From: Amycolatopsis suaedae
Lineage (GTDB): Bacteria > Actinomycetota > Actinomycetes > Mycobacteriales > Pseudonocardiaceae
Assembly: GCF_004214935.1 (NCBI RefSeq)
Contig: NZ_SFCC01000008.1
Span: 308,400 to 372,399, forward strand
Direction: 5' to 3'
DNA: 64,000 nucleotides
The translations under genes and the position numbers were made by a program. Numbering within the stretch: position 1 is the stretch's first letter; each line of letters starts with the position of its first letter. The notes under the pieces were generated by a model. That model searched no databases, was not told the DNA's origin, and was given only the letters and a program-made list of their open reading frames with translations. Shown in pieces: positions 28,528 to 37,597 of this stretch.

Positions 28528-28732
28528 CGGGGTGCCTCCTGAGACGAACTTGTCGCCCGAACGAGGGAACGTTGCTGGGGAAAAGCTACCGAGCGTGTCA
28601 AGCCCTGTGGTCTGCGGTCAGCATCGGCGCCGAGACTAGCGACCCGAATGTCACGGCTCCGTATCGGGCCCTCGCTTTTACCACTCCAACTGAAGTACTC
28701 TGTTCTCAGTAGTTCTGCAGAAGGAGACCCCC

Positions 28733-29320
28733 GTGCGAACCCTGACCTACCTCGTCGCCTGCACCCTCGACGGCTACATCGCCGCCCCCGACCGGGAGGA
28801 CCCGACCCAGCGCGAGGGCTTCTTCCTGATGCAGGGCGACCACGGCGAGGCGTTGCTGCGCGACTGGCCCGAGATCATCCCCACCCACGTCCGGCCCGCT
28901 CTCGGCCTCGCTGACACCCCCAACAAGCACTTCGACACGGTGCTGGAGGGCCGCGTCTCCTACGAGGGCGGCGTGAAGGCCGGCGTGAACGACGCGTACG
29001 AGCACCTGCGGCACCTGGTGTTCTCCCGGACCCTGACCGAGGTCCCCGGCGAGAAGGTCGAGCTGGTCAACACCGACCCGGTCGCCAAGGTGCGGGAACT
29101 CAAGCAGGAGGAGGGCGCCAAGATCTGGCTCGTCGGCGGCGCCACGCTCGCCGGTGCCCTGCGCGACGAGATCGACGAGCTGGTGCTGAAGCTGCACCCG
29201 GTGACGGCCGGCTCCGGCGTACCGCTGCTGGAGGGCGAGTTCCAGCCCCGCCGGTTCAAGCTCGCCGACGTCGAGCGCTTCGACTCCGGCGTGCTGCACC
29301 TGACCTACGTGCGCCCCTGA
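28733..29320 (+). CDS. Dihydrofolate-reductase-like (RibD C-terminal) family protein
   Basis: 195 residues from a GTG after AGAAGGAGA. The fold is indicated by TYLVACTLDGYIAAPD at the N-terminus, KHFDTVLEGRVSYEG, LRHLVFSRTL, IWLVGGATLAGALRDEID and GVPLLEG near the end, the pattern of YyaP/RibD-C proteins. Members are NADPH-dependent reductases of unknown substrate, not true folate enzymes. It stands alone with its own upstream region (28528-28732), where an AT-richer patch near 28680-28720 probably holds the promoter, and is followed by a long terminator. Confidence 0.85.
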   Translation: MRTLTYLVACTLDGYIAAPDREDPTQREGFFLMQGDHGEALLRDWPEIIPTHVRPALGLADTPNKHFDTVLEGRVSYEGGVKAGVNDAYEHLRHLVFSRTLTEVPGEKVELVNTDPVAKVRELKQEEGAKIWLVGGATLAGALRDEIDELVLKLHPVTAGSGVPLLEGEFQPRRFKLADVERFDSGVLHLTYVRP

Positions 29321-29324
29321 ACGA

Positions 29325-29373
29325 GAGCAAGGGAGCTTTACTAGCGAAGAAGGGTAGTAAAGCTCCCTTGCTC
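29325..29373. terminator. Long convergent terminator
   Basis: 19-bp perfect stem (29325-29343 with 29355-29373) and 11-base loop, between the reductase and exonuclease genes, which end toward each other. It can serve both. Confidence 0.9.
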
Positions 29374-29380
29374 GCGTTTC

Positions 29381-30187
29381 TCAGGCGGGCGGCCAGGCGT
29401 AGGTGGCCGTCACCGGGGCGTGGTCGGACCAGCGGAGCTCGTAGCTGTCCGCCCGCTCCACCCGGATCGAGGCGACCGAGTCGGCCAACGCGGGCGTCGC
29501 CACGTGCAGGTCGATGCGCCAGCCGGTGTCGTTGTCGAAGGCCTTGCCCCGGTAGGACCACCAGGTGTACGGCCCCGGCCCGTCCGGATCGGCCCGGCGC
29601 TGCACGTCCACGTAGCCCGCCTCGTCGTAGACCCGGCTCAGCCAGGCCCGTTCCTCCGGCAGGAACCCCGAGTTCTTGCGGTTGCCCCGCCAGTTCTTCA
29701 GGTCCACCTCGGCGTGCGCGATGTTCCAGTCCCCCACCACCAGCACCTCGCGCCCGCCTGCGGCGGCCTTGGCCCGCAGCTCGGTGAGGTAGGGCAGGAA
29801 CGCGGCCATGAACCGTTCCTTCTCCGCCTGCCGCTCGGTCCCGACGTCGCCGCTGGGCAGGTACAGGCTCGCCACCACCACGTGGTCCAACTCGACCTCC
29901 AGGTACCGCCCGCTGTCCTCGAACTCGGGCTCGCCGAACCCGATCCGCACGGCCGACGGCTCGGCACGCGAGTAGACGCTGACCCCGCAGCGCCCCTTCA
30001 CCGCGGCGGGCGCGTGCACGGCGTGCCACCCCTCGGGCTCGCGTACCGCTGGCGGGAGCAGCTCCGGCTCGGCACGCACCTCCTGGCAGGCGACGACGTC
30101 GGCGCCGGTGGCGGCCAGCCACTCGACGAAACCCTTCTTGGCGGCGGCACGCATGCCGTTGACGTTCACGGTGGCGACGGTCAGCAC
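29381..30187 (-). CDS. xthA: Exodeoxyribonuclease III
   Basis: 268 residues from a GTG. Motifs of the exonuclease-endonuclease-phosphatase fold are present: ATVNVNGMRAA at the start, CQEVRAE with the metal-binding Glu, SLYLPSGD, VVGDWNIAHAEVDLKNW with Asp and Asn, and the C-terminal SDHAPV with the catalytic His. It cleaves at abasic sites and trims 3' ends in base excision repair. It adds to other DNA repair genes in the window (HhH-GPD protein, mutasome) but is not in an operon with them. Confidence 0.94.
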   Translation of the reverse strand: MLTVATVNVNGMRAAAKKGFVEWLAATGADVVACQEVRAEPELLPPAVREPEGWHAVHAPAAVKGRCGVSVYSRAEPSAVRIGFGEPEFEDSGRYLEVELDHVVVASLYLPSGDVGTERQAEKERFMAAFLPYLTELRAKAAAGGREVLVVGDWNIAHAEVDLKNWRGNRKNSGFLPEERAWLSRVYDEAGYVDVQRRADPDGPGPYTWWSYRGKAFDNDTGWRIDLHVATPALADSVASIRVERADSYELRWSDHAPVTATYAWPPA

Positions 30188-30221
30188 CCCGGCAGGCTAC
30201 CGGCTGGCAGGATCACCACTC

Positions 30222-30628
30222 GTGGGTGAACTACTGGTGCTCGGCAGCTGCGGCGCGTGGCCGGAGCCCGGCCGGGCGTGCAGCGGTTACCTGCTCGAAC
30301 ACGACGGCTTCCGGGTGCTGCTGGACCTGGGCTACGGCACCGCCGGCCCGCTGCTGGCGGCCTGCCCGGACGGGGCGGTCGACGCGGTGATCGTCACCCA
30401 CGCCCATCCCGACCACTGCAGCGACCTGACCGCGCTGGGCCGGATCCGGCGACCGTGTTCGACCTGCGCGACCTGGCGTCGGCCTCTCGCGTGGGGCCGT
30501 TCGAGCTGGCCACCCGGCTGCTGCCGCACTACGTGCCCAACCTGGGCGTCCGCCTGTCCGCGCCCGGACTGACCGTGGCCTACACCGGTGACAGCGGACC
30601 GTCGCCGGAGCGCGACGGCTACTGCTGA
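30222..30628 (+). pseudogene. Broken MBL-fold metallo-hydrolase
   Basis: Starting at GTG 30222 the frame reads VGELLVLGSCGAWPEPGRA and reaches the metal motif THAHPDHCSDL. Near 30440-30455 protein-like sequence jumps to another frame, which continues FDLRDLASASRVGPFELATR, LPHYVPNLGVRL and VAYTGDSGPSPE, then stops at 30628. Compared with related proteins of about 240 residues, a middle block is missing at the frame break and the last 80-100 residues are absent. At least two lesions are therefore present and no active enzyme is expected. Confidence 0.8.
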
Positions 30629-30645
30629 CCCATGCGGGTCCGGCT

Positions 30646-30963
30646 CTAACCGCAGCGAGCACCCTGCAGCGGGGTGAGGAACTCCGTTGCGGCCCAGCGA
30701 TTCTCGCCGAGCTTGCGGAACCCGTTCTGCACCACCGGATGCGCGTCGGTCTCGGCGTTCTGCTTGTACTTGCCGACGATCTCGGCGGAGTCGGCGGGCG
30801 CGGCCCGGACGTTGAGGACGTCGGCCGTGACGGACATCTTGCAGCCGGTCGGCCCTTCGGCGCCTTCGGAAGCCTGCTTGCCCGCCCCGAGGAAGTAGAT
30901 CACCGCGACCCCGCCCACCACGGCGATGATGAGCAGGATCCGCTTCGGAATTCCCAGTATCAC
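30646..30963 (-). CDS. Membrane-anchored SH3-like domain protein
   Basis: 105 residues from the GTG at 30963, preceded by GAGGGA; a longer upstream frame lacks a site. One N-terminal membrane helix (about 7-27) is followed by a short linker and a bacterial SH3-like domain (MSVTADVLNVRAAPADSAEI, then VGKYKQNAET). Two Cys (in GCKM and near the end) may form a disulfide outside the membrane. Such domains often bind cell wall or peptides. It lies beside the MBL pseudogene, tail to tail. Confidence 0.75.
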   Translation of the reverse strand: MILGIPKRILLIIAVVGGVAVIYFLGAGKQASEGAEGPTGCKMSVTADVLNVRAAPADSAEIVGKYKQNAETDAHPVVQNGFRKLGENRWAATEFLTPLQGARCG

Positions 30964-31095
30964 CGGCGCTCCCTCGCAGAAGCCGAAACCCGTCCCACCA
31001 GGGTATGCACCGGGTAGAGCCGGGCGGAAGGCTCGGCGCACGCAACCACCCGGCAGCAGGATCACTGTGATCACCCGACTACATAGCGTGCCCGA

Positions 31096-31139
31096 AACGC
31101 CGGAAGGCCACCCTCGTCGTGAGGGTGGCCTCCGGCGTT
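31096..31139 (-). terminator. Terminator of icd, GGTGGCCT hairpin family
   Basis: A 19-20 bp stem with one bulge (31096-31115 with 31121-31139) lies 13 bases past the icd stop. The core AAGGCCACC / GGTGGCCT recurs at 904-946 and 8753-8801. Confidence 0.8.
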
Positions 31140-31152
31140 CAGGCGAGCGGGA

Positions 31153-32376
31153 TCAGCCCTCGGCCATCTTGCGCTGCAGGTTCGCGTCCAGCGTGGCGAG
31201 GAAGTCCTCGGTGGTCTGGAACGCCTGGTCCTTGCCGACGAGCAGGGCCAGGTCCTTGGTCATTTTGCCGCTCTCGACGGTCTCGATGACGACCTGCTCC
31301 AGCTTGTTGGCGAAGCCGACCAGCTCGGAGTTGGAGTCCAGCTTGCCGCGGTGCTCCAGGCCCCGGGTCCACGCGAAGATCGACGCGATCGGGTTGGTCG
31401 AGGTCGGCTTGCCCTGCTGATGCTGGCGGTAGTGCCGGGTGACCGTGCCGTGCGCGGCCTCGGCCTCGACGGTCCGGCCGTCCGGCGTGCGCAGCACCGA
31501 CGTCATCAGGCCGAGCGAGCCGAACCCCTGCGCGACCGTGTCGGACTGCACGTCACCGTCGTAGTTCTTGCAGGCCCAGACGTAGCCGCCCTCCCACTTC
31601 AGCGCGGCGGCGACCATGTCGTCGATCAGCCGGTGCTCGTAGGTCAGGCCCTTGGCGTCGAAGTCCGCCTTGAACTCGGCGTCGAAGATCTCCTGGAACA
31701 CGTCCTTGAACATGCCGTCGTAGGCCTTGAGGATCGTGTTCTTGGTCGACATGTAGACCGGCATGCCGCGGTCGAGGCCGTACTGCAGCGAGGCGCGCGC
31801 GAAGTCCTCGATGGACTTGCGGTAGTTGTACATACCGATGGCGACGCCGCCGCCCTCCGGGTACTTGGCGACCTCGAACTCCATCGGCTCGGAGCCGTCC
31901 TCCGGCGTGTAGGTGATCGTCAGCGTGCCGGGGCCGGGGACCTTGAAGTCGGTGGCCTTGTACTGGTCACCGTGCGCGTGCCGGCCGATGATGATCGGCT
32001 TGGTCCAGCCGGGCACCAGCCGGGGGATGTTCGAGATGATGATCGGCTCGCGGAACACCACGCCGCCGAGGATGTTACGGATCGTGCCGTTCGGGCTCCG
32101 CCACATCTTCTTCAGGCCGAACTCCTCGACCCGCGCCTCGTCCGGGGTGATCGTGGCGCACTTCACGCCGACGCCGTGCTTCTTGATGGCGTTGGCGGCG
32201 TCCACGGTGATCTGGTCGTCGGTGCGGTCCCGCTCCTCGATGCCCAGGTCGTAGTACTCGAGGTTGACGTCCAGGTAGGGGTGGACGAGCTTGTCCTTGA
32301 TGAACTGCCAGATGATGCGGGTCATCTCATCGCCGTCGAGTTCGACGACGGTGCCCTCGACCTTGATCTTGGCCAT
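31153..32376 (-). CDS. icd: NADP-dependent isocitrate dehydrogenase
   Basis: 407 residues from the ATG at 32376 with AGAGGAG upstream; a 14-codon longer frame is unlikely. It is the homodimeric eukaryote-like type: [14 protein letters not shown] at the start, [44 protein letters not shown], then [20 protein letters not shown] and [13 protein letters not shown]. It converts isocitrate to 2-oxoglutarate and supplies NADPH. It matches icd1 (Rv3339c) near trpS in M. tuberculosis. The upstream gap (32377-32581) carries TTACC-CAGC-GGTAA near 32479-32492, a possible small operator. Confidence 0.96.
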   Translation of the reverse strand: MAKIKVEGTVVELDGDEMTRIIWQFIKDKLVHPYLDVNLEYYDLGIEERDRTDDQITVDAANAIKKHGVGVKCATITPDEARVEEFGLKKMWRSPNGTIRNILGGVVFREPIIISNIPRLVPGWTKPIIIGRHAHGDQYKATDFKVPGPGTLTITYTPEDGSEPMEFEVAKYPEGGGVAIGMYNYRKSIEDFARASLQYGLDRGMPVYMSTKNTILKAYDGMFKDVFQEIFDAEFKADFDAKGLTYEHRLIDDMVAAALKWEGGYVWACKNYDGDVQSDTVAQGFGSLGLMTSVLRTPDGRTVEAEAAHGTVTRHYRQHQQGKPTSTNPIASIFAWTRGLEHRGKLDSNSELVGFANKLEQVVIETVESGKMTKDLALLVGKDQAFQTTEDFLATLDANLQRKMAEG

Positions 32377-32581
32377 GAGCAGCGGTGCTCCTCTCGCGGG
32401 TTCACGCGTTGTCTGCACGTCTCGTGGTAGCGGTACAAGCGTACTGGTAAATGATGCGGCCGTGTCGGGCGCACCCTTGTTACCCAGCGGTAATCGGTCC
32501 CCGGCGGTGTGAGCGGTCGCGTGCTGGCATCAAACCAGCGATAGTTTCGCCCTGCCAACCCGCACCGAGGAGGTTCCCGAC

Positions 32582-32956
32582 ATGACAGCCGCCGCCCTGT
32601 TCACGGTGTCCGAGGCCCGGGACGAGCTGGAACGGCTGCTACCGGTACTCGACGAGCTGGTCGCGCTGCGGGCCGACGCCGCGGAGCTGACCGCGTCGCT
32701 GCGCCCGGACGGACCGCCGACCCCGCTCGGCGGCCTGCCGGAGCTGAAGGCCGCGCAGGCCAGGCTCGACGACCTGATGACCACCGTCCAGCAGACCGGC
32801 GCCGAGCTGAAGGGCTTCGCGCCGCTGCTGGTCGACTTCCCCGCCGAGCTCGACGGCGTCCCGGTCCTGCTCTGCTGGCTGGAGGGTGACACCGAGCTGG
32901 CCTGGTACCACCGGGCCGACATCGGCTTCGCGGGCCGCCGCCGGCTGCCCGGTTAG
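32582..32956 (+). CDS. DUF2203 family protein
   Basis: 124 residues from the ATG after GAGGAGG. A helical N-terminal half (LFTVSEARDELERLLPVLDE) and the C-terminal signature LVDFPAELDGVPVLLCWLEG then AWYHRADIGFAGRR are characteristic. The family is of unknown function, small and soluble. The HhH-GPD gene follows 25 bp downstream and is probably cotranscribed. Confidence 0.85.
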   Translation: MTAAALFTVSEARDELERLLPVLDELVALRADAAELTASLRPDGPPTPLGGLPELKAAQARLDDLMTTVQQTGAELKGFAPLLVDFPAELDGVPVLLCWLEGDTELAWYHRADIGFAGRRRLPG

Positions 32957-32981
32957 CCCCTGACGTGCCAGTATGTAGCCC

Positions 32982-33554
32982 ATGCCCAAGACGCTGCGAC
33001 TCACCGGCGACGCCGACGCGGACAAGCTGCTCAGCAAGGACCCGTTCGCACTGCTCACGGGCATGCTGCTGGACCAGCAGATCCAGATGGAGGTCGCCTT
33101 CATCGGCCCGAAGAAGATCGCCGACCGGATGGACGGCTTCGACGTCCGCAAGATCGCCGACTCCGACCTGGAGGAGTTCGTCGAGCTGTGCGTGCAGAAG
33201 CCGGCCATCCACCGGTACGCCGGTTCGATGGGCCGTCGGGTGCACGCTCTGGCCCAGTTCGTCGTGGAGACCTACGACGGCAAGACCGACGCGATCTGGA
33301 AGAAGGGCAAGCCCGACGGGCCCGAGGTGCTCAAGCGGCTGAAGGCACTGCCCGGCTACGGCGAGCAGAAGGCGAAGATCTTCCTCGCCCTGCTCGGCAA
33401 GCAGCTCGGCGTGCAGCCGGCGGGCTGGCGTGAGGCGGCGGGCGCCTACGGCGAGGACGGCTCGCACCGCTCCATCGCCGACGTCACCGGCCCCGAGTCG
33501 CTGGCCCAGGTACGCGACTTCAAGCGCGCCGCGAAGGCAGCGGCGAAGAAATAG
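32982..33554 (+). CDS. HhH-GPD-type base excision repair protein
   Basis: 190 residues. It matches a compact actinobacterial HhH-GPD family: LLTGMLLDQQIQMEVAFIGP near the start and the helix-hairpin-helix LKRLKALPGYGEQKAKIFLA. The C-terminal tail is Lys/Ala-rich. It lacks the Cys cluster of endonuclease III. Likely a DNA glycosylase or lesion-binding protein; the substrate is unknown and a catalytic Asp is not clear to me. Confidence 0.85.
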   Translation: MPKTLRLTGDADADKLLSKDPFALLTGMLLDQQIQMEVAFIGPKKIADRMDGFDVRKIADSDLEEFVELCVQKPAIHRYAGSMGRRVHALAQFVVETYDGKTDAIWKKGKPDGPEVLKRLKALPGYGEQKAKIFLALLGKQLGVQPAGWREAAGAYGEDGSHRSIADVTGPESLAQVRDFKRAAKAAAKK

Positions 33555-33732
33555 CGAGGGCGTTGCACTTCGATCACGCCTGATCAAGGACCCGATTGGA
33601 TCTCGCCTGCGCGACGGTCGGGCGTCGATGTTCAGCCGTGAGGCCACCCTCCGTAACAACCCGCTTCTGCCGAACGCCGTAGTGGACACCCGTCCGAACG
33701 GGCGGGCGCCCAGGCGCAGGAGGGGTCGGCCC

Positions 33733-35088
33733 ATGCAACAGCAGAAGAACCCACAAGAACGTCGGCACTCGACGGACGACCACAGATACTCTCGCACAGA
33801 ATTCGAGCGGGACAGGGACCGTGTCCTGTACTCGTCTGCTTTCAGGCGACTGTCCGGCGTGACTCAGGTCGCCGCTGTCAGCGAACAGCGAGTGCTACAC
33901 AATAGGCTGACGCACAGTTTGAAGGTGGCCCAGATCGGACGTCGCCTGGTGCAGCACGTGGCGAAAAAGCAAGAACCCGAGTTCGACCGATCCACCCTCG
34001 ACATCGATGTCGTCGAAACCGCCGGACTCGTACACGACATCGGACACCCGCCGTTCGGGCACGCGGCAGAAGAAAAATTGAATGAAATACTGCAGTCAGC
34101 CCCGCTCCTAGAGGGGTTCGAGGGAAACGCCCAGTCATTCCGAGTGGTAACCAAGCTGGCTCGACGACGCATGTCCTACCTCGGACTGGACTTGACGCGC
34201 GCAACACTTGACGCCGTACTGAAGTACCCGTGCACGAAAGCCACCAAGGAAGCTCGGCGCAAACAGGAAGCACCCCCTTGGACCGACCGTACCAAAGGGG
34301 AGAAATGGGGTGCGTACAGAAGCGAGTTCGGCGACTTCGACTTCGCACGCAGCCACCCCGACGACAGCCGCTGCCTCAACGCCATCGCCATGGACTGGGC
34401 CGACGACATCACCTACGCGACTCACGACATCGAGGACTACTTCCGCGCGGGCCTCATCCCATTGCACAATCTCGAACCGGACAAGCAGAGAATCCTCAAG
34501 CACGCCGCGAAGAGACTGGGAAAGCGGAAGGACTTCGACAAGTGCGCCTTCAGCCACCAACTTAACCTGGTGGTCAAGGAATTCGAGGGGGAAATCAAGT
34601 CGGCTTGCTGGGACACCCGGACAAACCGCGTGCGCATGAACGAGCTCACCTCGCAAAACATCACCAAGTGCATCGATGCCTTCAAGCTAACGGGAGACTT
34701 CGCCCCGTCAATCCGTATAGACACCGAGACTCAGTACCGCGTCGAAGCCCTCAAAGAGCTCACCTGGTTCTACGTGATCGATCGTCCCTCACTCGCGGTA
34801 ATGCAGCAGGGGCAGCGAGCGATCATCGCCTCCCTCTACGAACAACTCATGCACCATCTGGAGAAACCGCGTAAGACACAAAGTCCACCCGTGCAGTTGC
34901 GAGTTATCTACAAGGACATCAAACGTGACAACGATTTTCGCGACGCCGTGGGTGGCAACAAGGAAACAATACGCGCACGTGCCGTCGCGGACTACATCTG
35001 CCTGCTGACCGAGGCTCAGGCCATCGACCTCAACGAGCGCCTCACCGGACGCTCCAACGCGTCGATGTTCGGCACCTGGTTCAACTAG
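33733..35088 (+). CDS. dgt: dGTPase-like dNTP triphosphohydrolase, AT-richer than surroundings
   Basis: 451 residues from the ATG at 33733, seven bases after AGGAGGGG; an earlier ATG at 33628 lacks such a site. HD-domain metal ligands are His61 in RLTHSLKV, His101-Asp102 in LVHDIGHPPFGH and a later Asp in DWADDITYATHDIEDYF. RRLSGVTQV is the usual Dgt opening. It hydrolyses dGTP or other dNTPs to nucleoside and triphosphate. Base use differs from neighbours: 33 of 60 bases are G/C at 34081-34140 against 45 of 60 at 32641-32700, pointing to recent transfer. Related dGTPases can act as antiphage factors. The 178 bases upstream show only a small dyad (GATCA-cgcc-TGATC near 33572). Confidence 0.9.
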   Translation: MQQQKNPQERRHSTDDHRYSRTEFERDRDRVLYSSAFRRLSGVTQVAAVSEQRVLHNRLTHSLKVAQIGRRLVQHVAKKQEPEFDRSTLDIDVVETAGLVHDIGHPPFGHAAEEKLNEILQSAPLLEGFEGNAQSFRVVTKLARRRMSYLGLDLTRATLDAVLKYPCTKATKEARRKQEAPPWTDRTKGEKWGAYRSEFGDFDFARSHPDDSRCLNAIAMDWADDITYATHDIEDYFRAGLIPLHNLEPDKQRILKHAAKRLGKRKDFDKCAFSHQLNLVVKEFEGEIKSACWDTRTNRVRMNELTSQNITKCIDAFKLTGDFAPSIRIDTETQYRVEALKELTWFYVIDRPSLAVMQQGQRAIIASLYEQLMHHLEKPRKTQSPPVQLRVIYKDIKRDNDFRDAVGGNKETIRARAVADYICLLTEAQAIDLNERLTGRSNASMFGTWFN

Positions 35089-35722
35089 CGAGCCAGACCA
35101 CGTCCGGCTCGCCGCGCGGCACCGGGACGCGCAGCACGCGGACGTCGGCGAAGCGGGTGCGCAGCAGCCGGGTGAAGTCCGCGCTGTCGGCAGCGCTCCA
35201 CACCGCGACCACGCCCCCGGGACGCAACCGCGCCGCTACGAGGTCCAGCCCGGTTTCCTCGTACAGCGAGGCGTTCCCGTCCGTGACGGTCCACATCGGA
35301 CCGTTGTCGATGTCGAGGCAGACCACGTCGAACGACTCCCCGGTGTCACGCAGCCACTCCAGCAGGTCCGCCGTCACCACGGTGGCACGCGGGTCGGCGA
35401 GCGCGTCGCCGTGCACCTCACGCAGCGGGCCGGTGCGATTCCACTCGACGACCGCCGGTTCGCGCTCGACCACCACGACCTCGCCGGTCGCCGGGTGATC
35501 CAGCGCGGCACGCAGGGTGTAGCCGACGCCCAGCCCGCCGACCAGCACCCGGGCGCCGGGCGCGACCCGGTCGGCGGCCGCGGTGACGAGCAGCCGCTCG
35601 GACTCGCCGTTGCGGGTGTCCATCAGAAACGTCCCGTTGGCGATCACCTCGAGGGCGCGGCCGGCGCGCCTGAGCACGAGCTGACCGCAGACACCGGGAA
35701 CCTCGGCGACGACCTCGCTCAT
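35081..35722 (-). CDS. Spermidine-synthase-like methyltransferase-fold protein
   Basis: 213 residues from the ATG at 35722 (a GTG one codon earlier is possible). The Rossmann core is clear: VLVGGLGVGYTLRAALDHPA, VVVVEREPAVVEW and FDVVCLDIDNGPMW. The N-terminal strand region is short compared with true SpeE. It binds SAM or decarboxylated SAM in principle; polyamine synthesis is not shown. The 3' end overlaps dgt by 8 bases, tail to tail. Confidence 0.8.
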   Translation of the reverse strand: MSEVVAEVPGVCGQLVLRRAGRALEVIANGTFLMDTRNGESERLLVTAAADRVAPGARVLVGGLGVGYTLRAALDHPATGEVVVVEREPAVVEWNRTGPLREVHGDALADPRATVVTADLLEWLRDTGESFDVVCLDIDNGPMWTVTDGNASLYEETGLDLVAARLRPGGVVAVWSAADSADFTRLLRTRFADVRVLRVPVPRGEPDVVWLAS

Positions 35723-35752
35723 CACCCCACCGTAACCACGGTGGCCAGCCGT

Positions 35753-37261
35753 TTACGTCGTCGCGAACATCCCCAGCGTGGCGCCGGGGCGGATGCCGGC
35801 CAGTTCGTCGTGCCACACGGCGTAGAAGACCGACTCCTGCCGGTCGCGCAACGTCACCCCCTCCCTGGCGGCCAGCTCCGGCATCGAGCGCACCGCGTCG
35901 GCCAGTACGTCCTTGGCGCCCGAGCCGTCGCCGAACTGTTCCTTGCCACGCATGAGGATGTCCTCCGGCAGCCAGCCCGCGAACGCCTCGCGCAGCAGCT
36001 GCTTCTCGGGCACGCCGGGCCGGATCATCTTGTGTTCCGGCGGAATCGACAGCGCCAGCTCGATGACGTCGCGGTCCAGGAACGGCACCCGGGCCTCCAT
36101 GCCGTAGGCCATCGTGGTCCGGTCGCACCGCTGCAGGTTCAGGTGGTGCAACTCGGTGACCGTGCGCACCAGCTCGGCCTGCAGCGCATCCGGATCGGTG
36201 AACGGCTCGGCGTGGAAGTACGAGTACCCGGCGAACAGTTCGTCGGCGCCCTCACCGGTGAGCACCGCGTGCACCCGCTTCGCCGCGTACTCGGCCAGCA
36301 GGAGGTTCGGCACCGCGCTGCGTACCAGCGACGGGTCGTAGTGCTCGATCGCCCGTACCGCCTTCGGCAGCGCCTCCGCCGCCGTGGCGGGAGTCATGAC
36401 GATCTCGTGGTGCTCGGTGCCGAGGAAGTCGGCGACCACCCGCGCGGCCTCGAGATCGGCACTACCCGGTGCGCCGACCGCGAACGTCGGCAGCGGCTGC
36501 CGAGTCCGCTCGGCGTAACTCGCGGCCGCCGCGGCGACGATGGCCGAATCGAGCCCGCCGGAGAGGAACACACCGATCCCGACGTCGCTCATCATGCGGT
36601 TCTCCACCGCGGTCACGACGACCTCACGCACGGACTTGAGCAGGGCCTCGTCCCACTCCCCCGGCACGTCGGCGCGCCGGGCCGGCCGTACCCGCGCCGG
36701 GACGGCGTCGGCGAACCGCACCAGACCGCCCGACGGGGTCCAGCAGTGGCCCGGCGGGAAGCTCTCCACCAACGGCCGGTCGGCGGGAGCGAAGGCACGC
36801 AGCTCGCTGGCGAACAGCGTCACCTCGTCCCTGCGTACCCAGTACAGCGGCTTCACGCCGAGTGAGTCCCGTGCCACGAGGAACTCACCGTCGTCGTTCA
36901 TGAACGCCAGTGCGAACATCCCGCGCAGCCTCGCCAGCCCGACCGGTCCGTCGACGATCAGCGCGTGCAGCGCGGCCTCGCTGTCGGAACCGGTCTCGAA
37001 CAGCTCGTGGCCGAGATCGCGACGGATGTGCCGGTGGTTGTAGATCTCGCCGTTGGCGACCAGGTAGGTGTCCCGATCGCTGTTCGCGATCGGCTGCGCG
37101 CCACCCTCGACGTCCATAATGGACAGCCGCTGGTGGCCGAGCCACACCTCTCCCCGGTGAATCTCTCCCGTGTCGTCGGGCCCCCGATGCTTGATCCTTG
37201 CCAGCATCGCGCGGCACAACTCGACGTCGACCTCGCCGACCGCGGCGACGATTCCACACAT
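35753..37261 (-). CDS. asnB: Asparagine synthase (glutamine-hydrolysing)
   Basis: 502 residues from the ATG at 37261, preceded by AGGAGGTG. Class II glutaminase begins MCGIVAAVGEV with catalytic Cys2 after Met removal; HRGPDDTG and NGEIYNHRHIR bind glutamine. The synthetase domain has the pyrophosphate loop FLSGGLDSAIVAA, then LTGEGADELFAGY and MAYGMEARVPFLDRDVIELA. It makes asparagine from aspartate, ATP and glutamine. It is shorter than the 610-650-residue actinobacterial type and more like the compact form. It stands alone. Confidence 0.94.
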   Translation of the reverse strand: MCGIVAAVGEVDVELCRAMLARIKHRGPDDTGEIHRGEVWLGHQRLSIMDVEGGAQPIANSDRDTYLVANGEIYNHRHIRRDLGHELFETGSDSEAALHALIVDGPVGLARLRGMFALAFMNDDGEFLVARDSLGVKPLYWVRRDEVTLFASELRAFAPADRPLVESFPPGHCWTPSGGLVRFADAVPARVRPARRADVPGEWDEALLKSVREVVVTAVENRMMSDVGIGVFLSGGLDSAIVAAAAASYAERTRQPLPTFAVGAPGSADLEAARVVADFLGTEHHEIVMTPATAAEALPKAVRAIEHYDPSLVRSAVPNLLLAEYAAKRVHAVLTGEGADELFAGYSYFHAEPFTDPDALQAELVRTVTELHHLNLQRCDRTTMAYGMEARVPFLDRDVIELALSIPPEHKMIRPGVPEKQLLREAFAGWLPEDILMRGKEQFGDGSGAKDVLADAVRSMPELAAREGVTLRDRQESVFYAVWHDELAGIRPGATLGMFATT

Positions 37262-37411
37262 CTGCGGACACCTCCTCGGCCATCGTAAGCACGACGGGCG
37301 ACAAACCGCTGCACGCGCACGCGAACGGGCATCTCGTACACAACTCTGGCCGGATCGCTCCGATGCTCCTACCGTGGAGGACATGTGAACGCGTTGCGGA
37401 GGTGGTGCGCC

Positions 37412-37594
37412 ATGCACGCGGCAGTGGGTGACCGGATCCTGGTCCACGGCCGGACGGTCGGTGCGGGCGAGCAACACGGTGAGATCGTCGAGGTCCGGGG
37501 CGAGGACGGCGCTCCCCCGTATCTCGTGCGGTTCGCCGACGGGCACGAGGGCCTGGTGTTCCCCGGCCCGGACTGCGAGATCGACGCGTCGTAG
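37412..37594 (+). CDS. DUF1918 domain protein
   Basis: 60 residues from the ATG at 37412 after GGAGGTG. The whole protein is the small beta-barrel domain: AAVGDRILVHGRTVGAGEQH, GEIVEV, PPYLVRFADGHEGLVFPGPD. The family is of unknown function and common in actinobacteria. Its upstream gap is shared with the divergent asnB. It ends tail to tail with the YHS-domain gene, 3 bp away. Confidence 0.88.
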   Translation: MHAAVGDRILVHGRTVGAGEQHGEIVEVRGEDGAPPYLVRFADGHEGLVFPGPDCEIDAS

Positions 37595-37597
37595 CGG

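Noticed and set aside
33628..33732. Upstream ATG extension of the dGTPase
   Set aside because: The ATG at 33733 has an excellent AGGAGGGG site; the extension reads Arg/Pro-rich and unlike Dgt N-termini.
33555..33732. Possible attachment site of a mobile element beside the dGTPase
   Set aside because: No direct repeats at both ends of the gene, no integrase and no tRNA were seen.
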